From Paenibacillus sp. Soil750 (lineage in GTDB: Bacteria > Bacillota > Bacilli > Paenibacillales > NBRC-103111), in NCBI RefSeq assembly GCF_001428045.1, contig NZ_LMSD01000004.1:194497-258496 (forward strand): a stretch of 64,000 bases of DNA, read 5' to 3'. The position numbers and the translations under genes were made by a program. Positions 25,857 through 35,291 of the stretch are shown here, in pieces (the first letter of the stretch is position 1; each line of letters opens with the position of its first letter). The notes under the pieces were generated by a model. The model searched no databases, had not been told where the DNA came from, and saw only the letters and a list, made by a program, of their open reading frames with translations.

Positions 25857-27848
25857 ATGTATATTTCCGAGATGAGCATAACAGGCTATAAAAACGCAAA
25901 AGAGAAATCAACTATAAAATTCAATGAAGGACTTAATGTATTAGTTGGTGAAAATGGTTCTGGAAAAACAACAATAATTAATGCTCTTAGGTTAATCCTT
26001 CGAGAGAATGAATTCTCATATATGAATATCTCTGAGGACGACTTTTATATATCGTTAGACAAGAAATCCTCTTCAGATAAAATAAAGATCGACCTAACTT
26101 TTGAATCACTTACTCCAGATGAAGAAGTTACATTTTTGACATGGTGTGATGCTGATTTCAAAGCCCTTCTTCACTTAGAGGTAAATTCAAACCCCAACCG
26201 AAAAGGTTATTACAAAAAGGAAATTTGGGGAGGAAACTCCAAATCCAGTATTTTTGAGGACGAGACATTTGATTGTATAGACTGCATCTATTTGCCGCCG
26301 CTTAGAGATGCAGAAGAGAAACTAACAAATGGGAAAAAATCACGACTGGCACAGTTATTAAAAAAGCAATACGGAGATCAAAAAGAGATACTTGTAAATA
26401 GTGTTAAAGAGTTCAACGATAATATTACAAACAATACGGATGGAAAATATAATGAAATTTCATTGGCTAAAAGCAATATTAATGGCAAATTAAACGAAAC
26501 CTTGGGACAGCGACTTGGACAGAGCATAAATTTGCAGTTCGCAGACACAAGCTTCAGTAAAATTGTCGAAAGTATTAAGATGGTCTTTTTCCCAAATAGC
26601 AATGAGACCGATCCTAATAAATTCAGAGATATTGCCACCAATAGTCTTGGTTATAATAATTTACTGTATATTGCCACTGTATTTGCTGAACTTGAATTGC
26701 TTAAAGATAACAATCTCATGACTGTTTTATTAATTGAAGAACCTGAAGCACACCTACACCCTCAACTTCAAGTGAAATTTATAAAATACTTACAGGAAAT
26801 GAGTGAGTCTTTATCAAACACTCAGATTTTTATTACTACTCATTCACCTGTCCTAGCTTCATCAATTAGTATTGACAAATTAGTTCATATCGTAGAAAAG
26901 GGGAATCAAATTATTTCTACACCTCTTGGACTCATACAGCTAGGGGATAGCAAAAATTATTTAGAGCGATGGTTGGATGTTACAAAATCAACATTATTAT
27001 TTTCAAAAGGTATTATTTTAGTTGAAGGAATCAGCGAAGCTATGCTGATTCCCGTATTTGCAAAGGTAGTCTTAGCCAAATATAACAAAGCGGCAATTGA
27101 GAATTCCAAGCAGTTATTGCCAAATTCTTTAGAAGAGGCTGGAGTATCGACTATCAACATTAACGGAATTAATTTTAAACATTTCATGAAGTTATTCTCT
27201 TGCCTAGATGATTCTACAGATGAAGTTAAGTTACCTCTCTTTTGTTCTGGTATCACAGATAACGACCCTCCAAAAGATGTGATACCAATTTATGATAAAG
27301 ATGGGGAATTAAAAAAAGATAAAGACGGTGACCCGTTAACTAAATCAATCGAAGTATATCCACTTCCAAGTAATCGTCCTCTAGGAAGTAATAGTGCCCT
27401 TTCACTTATTGATAAAATTAACAAAAGTCGATGGGGGCGTCTATATGGATCTCCTCTTAAGACATTTGAATACGATATCGCAATGGAAAAAAACACAAAA
27501 ATAATGGCGCGTACTCTAAAAGAACTTTGGCCTACCAAAGACGGTAAGATCACAAAATTTTGTGACGAGATTATTAGCCGAGATAATAACTACACTGATG
27601 AAACGTCACTATCAAATGATTCCAAATTTCTACTTGAACATATTGATAATGATGAAGTTGGAAAAGGGGTATATGCTCAAGCATTTACTGATCTAATTGA
27701 TCTCGAAATTAACGGGGAGCTAAAGGGTCTTAACAAAGATAAATCAAATTTAGAGTCAATACTTGAGAACATTAGCAAGATAGTGCTTATCCCTAAATAC
27801 TTAGAAGATGCTATTCTATGGGCATGTGGAGGTGAAACAGGTGAATAA
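25857..27848 (+). CDS. OLD-family ATPase-TOPRIM nuclease, Gabija GajA-like (system 1)
   Basis: 663 residues. The N-terminal ABC-type ATPase has Walker A GENGSGKTT at residues 31-39, Walker B LLIEEPEAHLHPQ near 291-303, and the switch histidine in ITTHSP. A C-terminal TOPRIM domain follows, with the acidic motif ILVEGISE (E390) and the D-x-D motif ITDNDPP (D468/D470). OLD nucleases next to UvrD-like helicases form class 2, the type found in the Gabija anti-phage system, where GajA nicks DNA when nucleotide levels fall. The ribosome site is weak (GTAGGTG). The stop overlaps the GTG start of the helicase, so the pair is co-translated. Confidence 0.85.
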   Translation: MYISEMSITGYKNAKEKSTIKFNEGLNVLVGENGSGKTTIINALRLILRENEFSYMNISEDDFYISLDKKSSSDKIKIDLTFESLTPDEEVTFLTWCDADFKALLHLEVNSNPNRKGYYKKEIWGGNSKSSIFEDETFDCIDCIYLPPLRDAEEKLTNGKKSRLAQLLKKQYGDQKEILVNSVKEFNDNITNNTDGKYNEISLAKSNINGKLNETLGQRLGQSINLQFADTSFSKIVESIKMVFFPNSNETDPNKFRDIATNSLGYNNLLYIATVFAELELLKDNNLMTVLLIEEPEAHLHPQLQVKFIKYLQEMSESLSNTQIFITTHSPVLASSISIDKLVHIVEKGNQIISTPLGLIQLGDSKNYLERWLDVTKSTLLFSKGIILVEGISEAMLIPVFAKVVLAKYNKAAIENSKQLLPNSLEEAGVSTININGINFKHFMKLFSCLDDSTDEVKLPLFCSGITDNDPPKDVIPIYDKDGELKKDKDGDPLTKSIEVYPLPSNRPLGSNSALSLIDKINKSRWGRLYGSPLKTFEYDIAMEKNTKIMARTLKELWPTKDGKITKFCDEIISRDNNYTDETSLSNDSKFLLEHIDNDEVGKGVYAQAFTDLIDLEINGELKGLNKDKSNLESILENISKIVLIPKYLEDAILWACGGETGE

Positions 27849-29829
27849 GCTAGATATCCAAAATGCAATTGCTCATGTATTGTGTAGCAAAGATCCCACA
27901 CAAAGTTTTGAAAGTTGCTTTGAAAATCACACTAGTAAAACATTACCCTGCTCAGGGTACCAGCAATGCCGTGTGACTGAAAAGACAGAACAACAACTGG
28001 ATTATATATTGTCATCTATGACTGATAATGTCTTTTTAGAAGCTTGTGCAGGTAGTGGAAAAACTGAGGTTGTTGGGATGAAGATGTCTTATGAAATTAA
28101 TAAATGGACCAACACTAAAAGTGGAATTGCTGTTCTGACTTTCACTAATGAAGCAACTGACACTATCGTGAATCGAGTCGAGAGTTTTTCAAAAAAAACA
28201 TCCTTTCATCCGCACTATATAGGAACTTTAACAGGGTTTATTCATGGATATATTTCCCAATTATTTGGATATAAATATTTCAATCATAAAAAAATAGGTG
28301 ACGATACTTCATTTAGACTTGTAGATAAATCTGTTGATGTTTTTAACAACCATTGGCTAGTAAAATACAAAATATCTATTCCTTATGTGACCTCAGCAGG
28401 TCATTCGGGAGATCTTTACGCAAACCAAATTTATTTTGATTTCAAAAGCAACGATTACATAATATTTATACCTGATAATATTAAAATGAGTGTTACAGAG
28501 TACTATAATTCTCCTGGTTTTAGTGCTTATGTTGAGAGTATACGCAAAAAAACCGGTAAAGAATGGTTATTTAAAATTGAATATGTAAAACAAGAATTCC
28601 ATGCAGCAAAAATGAAGTTTTTAGGTGATGGTTTTGCAACCTTTGAGGATATGAACAATGTAGGCTATACAATCTTGAAAAACAGGAGAATCGCAAGATC
28701 AATTACAACTAGGTTTCCAACAATACTCATAGATGAATGCCAAGATCTATCATGGATTGAAATAGAAATTCTTAATAAGCTCAGAGAATCAGGTACTAGC
28801 CTTCACTTTATTGGTGACTTACATCAATCGATTTATGAATTTAAAGATGCAGATCCAGCATATACAAAAAGCTATCTATCAACCTTTAAAAATCTGAGTT
28901 TAACGGATAATTTTAGAAGTTGCCAACCGATTGTGGAATTAGCTAATCGAATTTCATCTATATCCTTGCCAATTAGAGGATTAAACAAAAATAAATTAAA
29001 TGATGATAGTGTATGTTATTACGAATATTCGGATTTAAATTTGATTGAAAATCAATATTCAATTCTCCTTAGACGTTTTAATCTATCTTCAGACAGATCA
29101 ACAATTTTAGTTCGACAGCATAACTTAAAATCAGAATTTGAAATACAACATAAAATAAACACCCACTTACTGCTCAATGCCATTCAACTGTGGAACTTAA
29201 AAACACCAATAACACGAAGAACAGCTTTGGAATTCGCTGGAAAGGAATTGCAGAGGTGGTTTGGTGGCGCAAGAACAAGCAAAGGTTATCATTGTCCATC
29301 TGGCATTAACTCAGCTTTTCGATGGAGGATATTTATTAAAGACTTCCTTGAGTTATGTTGTTCTATTCCCCAATTGACTGACATTGTCGGTAAAAATTAT
29401 AGCCACTGGTATAAGCAAGCTCGGGAACAACGTTCCACTTTATTAAAATCTGCTTATATAAATCTAAAGGCATTTGACAGTGATATACGTGACTTCGATA
29501 ATTTACCGACTTTCAAAGCGCCTAGTGGTACTGCAACCGATACTGTAGTTATATTAAACAATGCAGAGAAACCTGAATCCATTACTATTAATACAATTCA
29601 TTCTGTTAAAGGCAGTGACTTCGATGGCGTCTTAGTTGTATCAAGTAAACATAATCGTGGAAGTGGGGCCCATTGGAAACATTGGCTTAATGGTAATGGG
29701 GAAGGAACTCGGATAGGTTATGTAGCAAGTACACGTGCAAAATACTCTTTAATTTGGGCTGTGCCTACTCTAACAGATGAGGACAGAGGTTATCTCGAGT
29801 CTTTCGGTTTTAAGCGAATAGAAATATAA
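27841..29829 (+). CDS. UvrD-like superfamily 1 helicase, Gabija GajB-like (system 1)
   Basis: 662 residues from the GTG at 27841, which overlaps the end of the nuclease gene (GTGAATAA) and has GGAGGTG upstream; the longer ATG-started frame from 27808 lies inside the upstream gene. Superfamily 1 motifs are present in order: Walker A EACAGSGKTEVVG, LTFTNEAT, the DExx box ILIDECQD, GDLHQSIYEF, DNFRSCQPI, TIHSVKGSDFDGV and VASTRAKYSL. In Gabija systems the helicase activates and cooperates with the OLD nuclease on DNA ends. Residues 1-60 show no recognisable motif. No third gene is coupled. Confidence 0.85.
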   Translation: MNKLDIQNAIAHVLCSKDPTQSFESCFENHTSKTLPCSGYQQCRVTEKTEQQLDYILSSMTDNVFLEACAGSGKTEVVGMKMSYEINKWTNTKSGIAVLTFTNEATDTIVNRVESFSKKTSFHPHYIGTLTGFIHGYISQLFGYKYFNHKKIGDDTSFRLVDKSVDVFNNHWLVKYKISIPYVTSAGHSGDLYANQIYFDFKSNDYIIFIPDNIKMSVTEYYNSPGFSAYVESIRKKTGKEWLFKIEYVKQEFHAAKMKFLGDGFATFEDMNNVGYTILKNRRIARSITTRFPTILIDECQDLSWIEIEILNKLRESGTSLHFIGDLHQSIYEFKDADPAYTKSYLSTFKNLSLTDNFRSCQPIVELANRISSISLPIRGLNKNKLNDDSVCYYEYSDLNLIENQYSILLRRFNLSSDRSTILVRQHNLKSEFEIQHKINTHLLLNAIQLWNLKTPITRRTALEFAGKELQRWFGGARTSKGYHCPSGINSAFRWRIFIKDFLELCCSIPQLTDIVGKNYSHWYKQAREQRSTLLKSAYINLKAFDSDIRDFDNLPTFKAPSGTATDTVVILNNAEKPESITINTIHSVKGSDFDGVLVVSSKHNRGSGAHWKHWLNGNGEGTRIGYVASTRAKYSLIWAVPTLTDEDRGYLESFGFKRIEI

Positions 29830-30274
29830 TTTTTCTCTACCGTGACTTTAGGGATCTTGGCTCTGAAAGTAGACAGCTTAGATTGATAGATCTGGCTGGC
29901 TTGATCCGCCTCTGAATCCACCTAAAAAGCTCTATACCATTGATAAGACTAAAGCTTCACTTTATGTTAAAATGCTTTTTCAGTCTAATTAATTTTCTCC
30001 CGAGATGGCGGATGCCCCCACCACTTAAGCACCAAAAAACCGTCAGGATGAAAACTATCCTGTGGTTTTTCTTCTGAGCGAAGATTCTTCGACCACGGGT
30101 CAACTTACCAATAAACCAAAATTAAGAATATGCGCTATATTTCTTCTACTTCACAAGATTGTGTTCGTGTTAATTTAAAAATCAATAAACTCAAAAAATT
30201 TTCTTTATAAGCTGTTATCAAGTGCTCTTAATTTGTTACTTAGCTCAATTTCAGATATAGATGGTTCTATGGTT
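29830..30274. other. Intergenic after Gabija-like system 1
   Basis: About 445 bp. It holds a plus-strand terminator (30036-30075) and, from about 30110, a degenerate copy of the region downstream of the intact XRE gene at 34.9 kb. Frameshift remains of the C-terminal part of that gene can be followed here, but no ORF. Confidence 0.6.
30036..30075 (+). terminator. Terminator after Gabija-like system 1
   Basis: Stem AAAACCgTCAGGAT against ATCCTGTGGTTTT with one bulge, followed by T-rich sequence, about 200 bp after the helicase stop. Confidence 0.7.
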
Positions 30275-30302
30275 CTATGGTTCTATGGTTCTATAGTTCC
30301 AT
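30263..30302 (+). repeat. Octanucleotide tandem repeat inside the truncated XRE gene
   Basis: Four perfect copies of GGTTCTAT (30263-30294) followed by the degenerate AGTTCCAT. The intact paralogue at 34.9 kb has only isolated similar bases here. An 8-bp unit read in any frame meets a TAG within three copies, so the array cuts the coding frame. Confidence 0.85.
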
Positions 30303-30502
30303 AGCTTTCTAAAATAAGCCAATTCAAATCTGTTCGAAAACACTTGTTTTATCTCCTGCAATGTTTCAATTGTAGGTTTTGCTTTTCCTTTCTCGATTTG
30401 GCTTATAGCACCTTGGCTAATTCCAATTAATTTTGAGAATTCAATCTGAGTCATATAATTAACTTTACGAATTTGCTTAATCTTAACCCCGATCGTATTC
30501 AT
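30275..30502 (-). pseudogene. Truncated XRE-family repressor, copy 1
   Basis: The frame from the ATG at 30502 (AAAGGGG upstream, as in copy 2) gives an XRE helix-turn-helix (MNTIGVKIKQIRKVNYMTQ, then SKLIGISQGAISQIEKGKAK) nearly identical to the 113-residue protein at 34919-35260. It loses the paralogue's C-terminal half: after about 60 residues the frame diverges and stops inside the GGTTCTAT array. The remains of the C-terminal half can be traced in DNA down to about 30110. The DNA-binding part may still be made. It is part of a ~500-bp duplicated block that also includes the leader hairpin and a transposon-end motif. Confidence 0.75.
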
Positions 30503-30537
30503 AAAGTGAATCCCCTTTACATTTCTGCTAAAAATAA

Positions 30538-30575
30538 CAGAAATGCTCTCATTTAATGAGGACTTCTTTGTTTTG
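30538..30575. terminator. Leader hairpin of the XRE copy 1 block
   Basis: Stem CTCATT/AATGAG extended by imperfect pairing on both sides, in the same position relative to the XRE start as the hairpin at 35292-35333. It is flanked by a T-run on the plus strand. Confidence 0.5.
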
Positions 30576-30603
30576 GCATGGCCCCTGACCCCTGACCAAA
30601 AAA

Positions 30604-30620
30604 TTTGAAGCATTTATTGC
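30604..30620 (+). repeat. Internal remnant of a transposon end
   Basis: TTTGAAGCATTTATTGC matches the end motif of the island, and the downstream bases (GTTGCG, CTTCAGAAA) align with gaps to the terminal right end at 35405-35436. It sits at the same side of the duplicated XRE gene as the true right end. Confidence 0.6.
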
Positions 30621-30672
30621 GTTGCGTGGCTCTTCAGAAAGATCCCCCGTTATCAAATTTGTACCTTGCCAA

Positions 30673-30700
30673 TAAAAAGCGGACCTTCGTCAGGTCCGCT
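30673..30700 (-). terminator. Terminator overlapping the end of the GajB-like gene 2
   Basis: Perfect 8-bp stem AGCGGACC/GGTCCGCT followed by T5 on the minus strand. The stop codon (30692-30690) lies in the loop, so the gene's last codons form the 5' stem. Confidence 0.85.
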
Positions 30701-32576
30701 CTGTTAACAAGCCCATTTCCTCCAAGAAAACAGAAGGCCGAAGATTTCTTTTGCGGGCTCCTGTTCCTTTACTTTCACAATAGGACAAATAAAGCATTCG
30801 TTTAGCTCTGGTCATTGCGACATATAAGATTTTCCTCTCCTCGGAAAGCTCCATATGCTGAAATGGCAAAGTCCCCTGGTTAAGTTCAATAATATGCACA
30901 ATATCGAACTCCAACCCTTTGGCGAGATGAACCGTCAACAAGTTCACACCACTGGTATTATTTTTCCGGGTTAAACCCGGCAGGTTAGTTCGAAATTGGG
31001 AAAGGGACGGTCTTATAGGTTTGGTGTTCATATATTGTTTCCAGTAGTCAGACCACATGGCCAGATCATCCTGAATGATGTAGCCTTCCCCATGGGATTC
31101 CCAATTGCCTTCTAATTCATCCTCCATATAAAATCTTAACTTTTCAAGTGCGTCAGGAAAGGACGAAGGATTCATAGATAGAAAATCCCACACCTTAAGA
31201 AGAACGTCATAGTTGGAGCTTCCCGTTTGTCCATTTATTAAATTCTTCATGGCATGAAGAGCATCTATTCCCCGATTAGTATTCAGGATGGATTCCGGTT
31301 TGCGCTTAACTTGAAGGAAATTCAACATTTGCTCCATGTTTATGCGGTTTGATGAACTTGTCATAATTCTTATACCAAGCTCAAAAAGCTGAATAAAACG
31401 TGACTCGCTTTCCAAGTAACCCAAGGTTCCGTTATTGTAAGGAATCCCCCTTTGTCTAAGCGCGACTTCCACCTTCCTTAGGGTATGCCTGCTCCGTGCT
31501 ATAACAGCCATCTGGTTCCAGGCTGGAGGATTCTCTAAACCCTTTATTCCCAACTTTTGGATTTCCTTAAGGTTGTCCGCTACCCATGCTGCTTCCGCTT
31601 CCTGAGTTTCAAAGCCCTTTACATCAACAGAACCTTCCTTACCAATGAAATTGGGCTCAAGCTCTAGCTCTGGGACAAGCTTCCGTGCGTACTTTACAAT
31701 ATCTTCGTGTAAACGATAGCTTTTATCCAGTTCAATAACCGTGGGCTCATAATCCCGCTGAAAGCTTGATAAACATGAGCCGTCTCCTCCCATAAAAGAA
31801 AATATAGCTTGGTCAGGATCTCCCATTATCATAATATTACTCTTTGTATCGGGGTACAGAGCTCGGATAAGCTGATAACTTGCAAAATCCAAGTCCTGTC
31901 CGTCATCCATACAAACATAAGTATATTGTTTCCTATATAATTCACCTAGAGATTCACGCTCTTTGATGATTCGGTATGGCAAATAAATCAGATCATCCAT
32001 GTCCAGCAGCCCATGTTGCCGCAAATATCGGTCATATTCACGATAAAGCAGCTCATTCTCCTCTAGTTCTGGGCTGTCTATCTGAATCAGGGGAATCTCT
32101 ATTGGGGGTGTCAATTGACGTTTTCTTCCCCTGATAAAATCTAAAGTCTCCCGGCTTTTCTCTGGATGAAATGAGCTTCTATCCATATCAGGTAGGGAGT
32201 AGACAACTCTCCGAAGAACATCGTTCCGCTCATATTCATCCATCAGAACCATATGGTTAGACTGTAGTCCAATTAGATCTCCTCTTGCCCTAAGCATGTC
32301 AAGACCAAACTTCAACAACGTCCCGATATATACTCTTTGCTCCCAACCTTCCATCTCCGAAAGCTCGTGAGACAGTCTGGATTTCAAGGATTCAGACGCC
32401 ACTTTGGTATATGTGAGAACCAATATATGGTGGTTTCCCTGTTCATCGGTCAATAGCTTCTTTATTCTTTGTGCCAACAGAAAGGTTTTACCTGTTCCCG
32501 GCTTTGCCAGGATCAAAAGTGGTCCATTCTTATGCTCTACTACTTTTTTCTGTAATTCCGTTAACAGGTAAGACAT
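30690..32576 (-). CDS. UvrD/PcrA-like helicase, Gabija GajB-like (system 2)
   Basis: 628 residues; GAGAGGGG 8 nt before the ATG. Superfamily 1 motifs are present: Walker A LAKPGTGKTFLL (24-35), VLTYTKVA, the D-D/E-x box V-C-M-D-D-G-Q-D-L-D, GDPDQAIFSF, DKSYRLHED, TVHLAKGLEFD and VAMTRAKRML. The walker B form D-D-G-Q rather than D-E-x-Q is a small deviation. It follows the GajA-like gene by 15 bp and forms with it a second Gabija-like pair, little similar to system 1 and transcribed towards it. Both sets of motifs look intact. Confidence 0.87.
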   Translation of the reverse strand: MSYLLTELQKKVVEHKNGPLLILAKPGTGKTFLLAQRIKKLLTDEQGNHHILVLTYTKVASESLKSRLSHELSEMEGWEQRVYIGTLLKFGLDMLRARGDLIGLQSNHMVLMDEYERNDVLRRVVYSLPDMDRSSFHPEKSRETLDFIRGRKRQLTPPIEIPLIQIDSPELEENELLYREYDRYLRQHGLLDMDDLIYLPYRIIKERESLGELYRKQYTYVCMDDGQDLDFASYQLIRALYPDTKSNIMIMGDPDQAIFSFMGGDGSCLSSFQRDYEPTVIELDKSYRLHEDIVKYARKLVPELELEPNFIGKEGSVDVKGFETQEAEAAWVADNLKEIQKLGIKGLENPPAWNQMAVIARSRHTLRKVEVALRQRGIPYNNGTLGYLESESRFIQLFELGIRIMTSSSNRINMEQMLNFLQVKRKPESILNTNRGIDALHAMKNLINGQTGSSNYDVLLKVWDFLSMNPSSFPDALEKLRFYMEDELEGNWESHGEGYIIQDDLAMWSDYWKQYMNTKPIRPSLSQFRTNLPGLTRKNNTSGVNLLTVHLAKGLEFDIVHIIELNQGTLPFQHMELSEERKILYVAMTRAKRMLYLSYCESKGTGARKRNLRPSVFLEEMGLLTERT

Positions 32577-32591
32577 GGGAACAACCCCTCT

Positions 32592-34349
32592 CTAATGGGT
32601 ATCAAACTCATGGGACAACGCTTCGAATAAAGTCCTCACTTTCGACGGAATTCTCTTAGCTTGGTCCGGCAAGCCAATCAGTTTATGTGCAACTATAGGT
32701 CCGAATCTAGTTTTTCCTCCCTTTAGCTCATCTTGCAGATCAGTATAAGAATAAACCTTATTTTGAATGGCTTGTTTATGATGATCATTAACTGCTTTAG
32801 TCAGATGCAAATCTCGGATCAAGTTCTCCATCTCATTATAATACTCTGCCAACATATAGGTTTCAAATTTCATTCCTGTATCCAAAGTAACTATATTTGA
32901 ATCAGGCAAGGTGTATCCCACTTCAGTGACCGCGGTCCTCAGTTCATCAACCGTATCCATCTCGCCATCCGAGAAGATAAACCACTTGATTTGCAAACCT
33001 TCTGCAACCCGTAGAAAGGGTAAATATTTTTTCCCTTTCCCTCCGACCCCCACTACATTAACTCCCATTTCAAATGTACGCTTCCCGAAATATTCATGAA
33101 ACCAGAGTGGAAGAGCTTGTTCTTCAGTCTCCCCCTCACAGAGGATAATAGCCCTTGCAAACAATAATTCGCCGCGGGTATTCATGACTTCTCTTTCGAT
33201 TTTTCTCAGGTCCTCCGGTTCGAGGGCTTCTGTCATAATAGAGGAAACGACAGTTTCCGCACTTACTTTTCTGAAATGTCTCAAACTAGATAATTCAGAT
33301 ACACTCGCTATAAAGGGGGAATGAGTACTTATGATCTTCTGTCCCCCAATTCCACTAATTTGCGCCAAAAGATTGCGTTGAGCTTGGGGGTGCAAATGGG
33401 CTTCTGGTTCCTCCAAAGCCAGCATGCAGTGATATGGAGTATTCTTATCGTGATGTACTTTTTTCAACCAAGAAATGTAACAACGAAGCGCCAGAAGGGT
33501 AGCCCAACTTCTCGTCCCCATACCGTGTTGCTCCAACGGCATTAACTCACTGATCCCGTCTTTAAACAAGACATCAATTCCACGGTAGAGATTGCGTACT
33601 TTTCGCGGTAATGGAGAAACAACCACCTCGTTGCTGGTACCAGCATTTATATCTTTTAACATTTGAAGTTGTCCATGTATGTGTGACAATACAGGGCTAT
33701 GGTCTATGACCATCTGATTCATTCGATCCAAGTCTTTCTCCGCTTCAACTGTTTCTTCCAGTCCCATCCCAACGTCCGCAACAATCCTGCCCCAGAACGA
33801 ATCAGGATTCCGCAGATCATCAACAATATCTCTCTGTGCATCCAAATAGACAAGTGGCAATATATCCATTAACCCCGATGGCACCTGCTCCTTCGTTATG
33901 GAATCATTCCAAAATTCAGGATTCGCATACCATTTATCAAGAACAAATTGGGATATACCAAAACCGTTTCTTACCGGATCAAACTTTACGAAAGTCCTTA
34001 TGGGCAAAATATGATTATCCTCATCATCCAATTGGATTCTGCTAGCACCAAAGTGCTGGTACCAACCATTATCGAATTCCTTACATACTTCTCCGTGATC
34101 GTCTACAGGGACAATAAGCACATCGATAACCGCTTCATTAGGATAGGAATTCCCGGCTCCAGATAAGTATATGTCCTCTTTCTTCACCTTTTTGTTCTCC
34201 AGCCCGAAAACGACCTCGAGAGCTTTAAGAAATGCGGTCTTACCTGAATTATTTGCTCCCACAAGGATCGTAGTAAAATCCAAAGATACATTGATCTCCC
34301 TTAACGACCTAAAATTACGAATTCTCACTTCTTTAAGGTAAATGCCCAC
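32592..34349 (-). CDS. OLD-family ATPase-TOPRIM nuclease, Gabija GajA-like (system 2)
   Basis: About 585 residues. The GTG at 34349 is chosen because GGAGG lies 7 nt upstream; in-frame starts further up have no such site. The N-terminal ATPase has LVGANNSGKTAFL (Walker A, residues 31-38), LALEEPEAHLHPQAQ (Walker B) and STHSPFIAS. The TOPRIM part begins A-I-I-L-C-E-G-E-T-E-E-Q and continues with VGVGGKGKKYLPFLR and IFSDGE. The length is close to known GajA proteins (about 580). It is predicted to cut invading DNA together with the helicase. Upstream lie a 570-bp non-coding stretch and the XRE repressor, which may control this pair. Confidence 0.87.
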   Translation of the reverse strand: MGIYLKEVRIRNFRSLREINVSLDFTTILVGANNSGKTAFLKALEVVFGLENKKVKKEDIYLSGAGNSYPNEAVIDVLIVPVDDHGEVCKEFDNGWYQHFGASRIQLDDEDNHILPIRTFVKFDPVRNGFGISQFVLDKWYANPEFWNDSITKEQVPSGLMDILPLVYLDAQRDIVDDLRNPDSFWGRIVADVGMGLEETVEAEKDLDRMNQMVIDHSPVLSHIHGQLQMLKDINAGTSNEVVVSPLPRKVRNLYRGIDVLFKDGISELMPLEQHGMGTRSWATLLALRCYISWLKKVHHDKNTPYHCMLALEEPEAHLHPQAQRNLLAQISGIGGQKIISTHSPFIASVSELSSLRHFRKVSAETVVSSIMTEALEPEDLRKIEREVMNTRGELLFARAIILCEGETEEQALPLWFHEYFGKRTFEMGVNVVGVGGKGKKYLPFLRVAEGLQIKWFIFSDGEMDTVDELRTAVTEVGYTLPDSNIVTLDTGMKFETYMLAEYYNEMENLIRDLHLTKAVNDHHKQAIQNKVYSYTDLQDELKGGKTRFGPIVAHKLIGLPDQAKRIPSKVRTLFEALSHEFDTH

Positions 34350-34918
34350 AACGCTGCCTCCATCCATTAGTACCAAAAATTCCGATTCACTCTTTTTCTA
34401 CACCCAATTAGATAATCCTTTTTCTTCCTGTAAGGAAAGACTGAAGGCATACGTAACGCTTTCGGTCCTTTTTGTGTTGTGATGGTAAGTATCTACCAAA
34501 ACAGAAAAAGGTTTGCTGGAGGGATTTCCACAGGTTTATCTCGAGATACCGCCCCATTAACCTTTTACACGTTTTTTTAGCGGGTTTCCCATCAAAAACG
34601 TGCCACCTATTGTATACGCTTTCGCTATATGGTGCCTGTCTCTCAAACAGTAGCTGACGCGCCTAAGATCACGATAGTCACCTCTTCTGTAGCAATGTTT
34701 CGTTAGTTCTTGATATCTAATTTTTACAAGAACTTTCTGTCATTAATAAAAGTCGTATTATATGCGACTTCTAAATAAAGCTATATTTGGGCACTCAACA
34801 ACGACACAAACATTATCTTTTCTTGTGCATAAATATATTCAGAGTAAGAGTAACTGCCTCATTTGGCACGCTATACCAGAAATCGTTTGGTTCTTCAAAC
34901 CAAGATTAGGATTATCCG
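34350..34918. other. Intergenic between GajA-like gene 2 and the XRE repressor
   Basis: About 570 bp without a convincing gene. It contains a plus-strand terminator-like hairpin (34437-34472) and a second inverted repeat AGTTCTTG/CAAGAACT at 34714-34746. The promoter of the Gabija-like operon should lie near 34380-34420. Confidence 0.5.
34437..34472 (+). terminator. Plus-strand terminator-like hairpin
   Basis: Stem GACTGAAGGC against GCTTTCGGTC with wobble pairs, followed by T5. No plus-strand gene precedes it, so its purpose is unclear. Confidence 0.5.
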
Positions 34919-35260
34919 CTATATTTCTTTCACTTTAGAAGATTTTATTAGAGTTAATTTAAAGTCTATAAACTCAAGAATTTCTCTTTGTAACATGTGA
35001 TCAAGTGCTCTTACTTTGTTAATAAGTTCAATTTCAGATGCAAATAATTCTATATCTCCATGGTTCTCCAAAATAAGCCAATTCAAATCTATTTGAAAAC
35101 AATTGTTTATCTCCTGCAATGTTTCAATTGTTGGTTTTGCTTTTCCTTTTTCGATTTCACTTAAAGTACCTTGGCTAATTCCAATTAATTTTGAGAATTC
35201 ATTCTGGGTCATGTTATTAACTTTACGAATTTGCTTAATCTTAGATCCGATTGTATTCAT
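34919..35260 (-). CDS. XRE-family transcriptional repressor, copy 2 (intact)
   Basis: 113 residues from the ATG at 35260 (AAAGGGG 9 nt upstream). The N-terminal XRE helix-turn-helix covers residues 1-60 (IGSKIKQIRKVNNMTQNEF, SKLIGISQGTLSEIEKGKAK). A helical C-terminal part (ELFASEIELINKVRALDHMLQREILEFIDFKL) is probably for dimerisation. It lies between the right transposon end and the Gabija-like system 2, all on the same strand, and could keep the cargo or the transposon repressed. A truncated near-copy with the same leader lies at 30.3-30.5 kb. Confidence 0.85.
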   Translation of the reverse strand: MNTIGSKIKQIRKVNNMTQNEFSKLIGISQGTLSEIEKGKAKPTIETLQEINNCFQIDLNWLILENHGDIELFASEIELINKVRALDHMLQREILEFIDFKLTLIKSSKVKEI

Positions 35261-35291
35261 AAAGTGGATCCCCTTTACATTTGTGCTAAAT

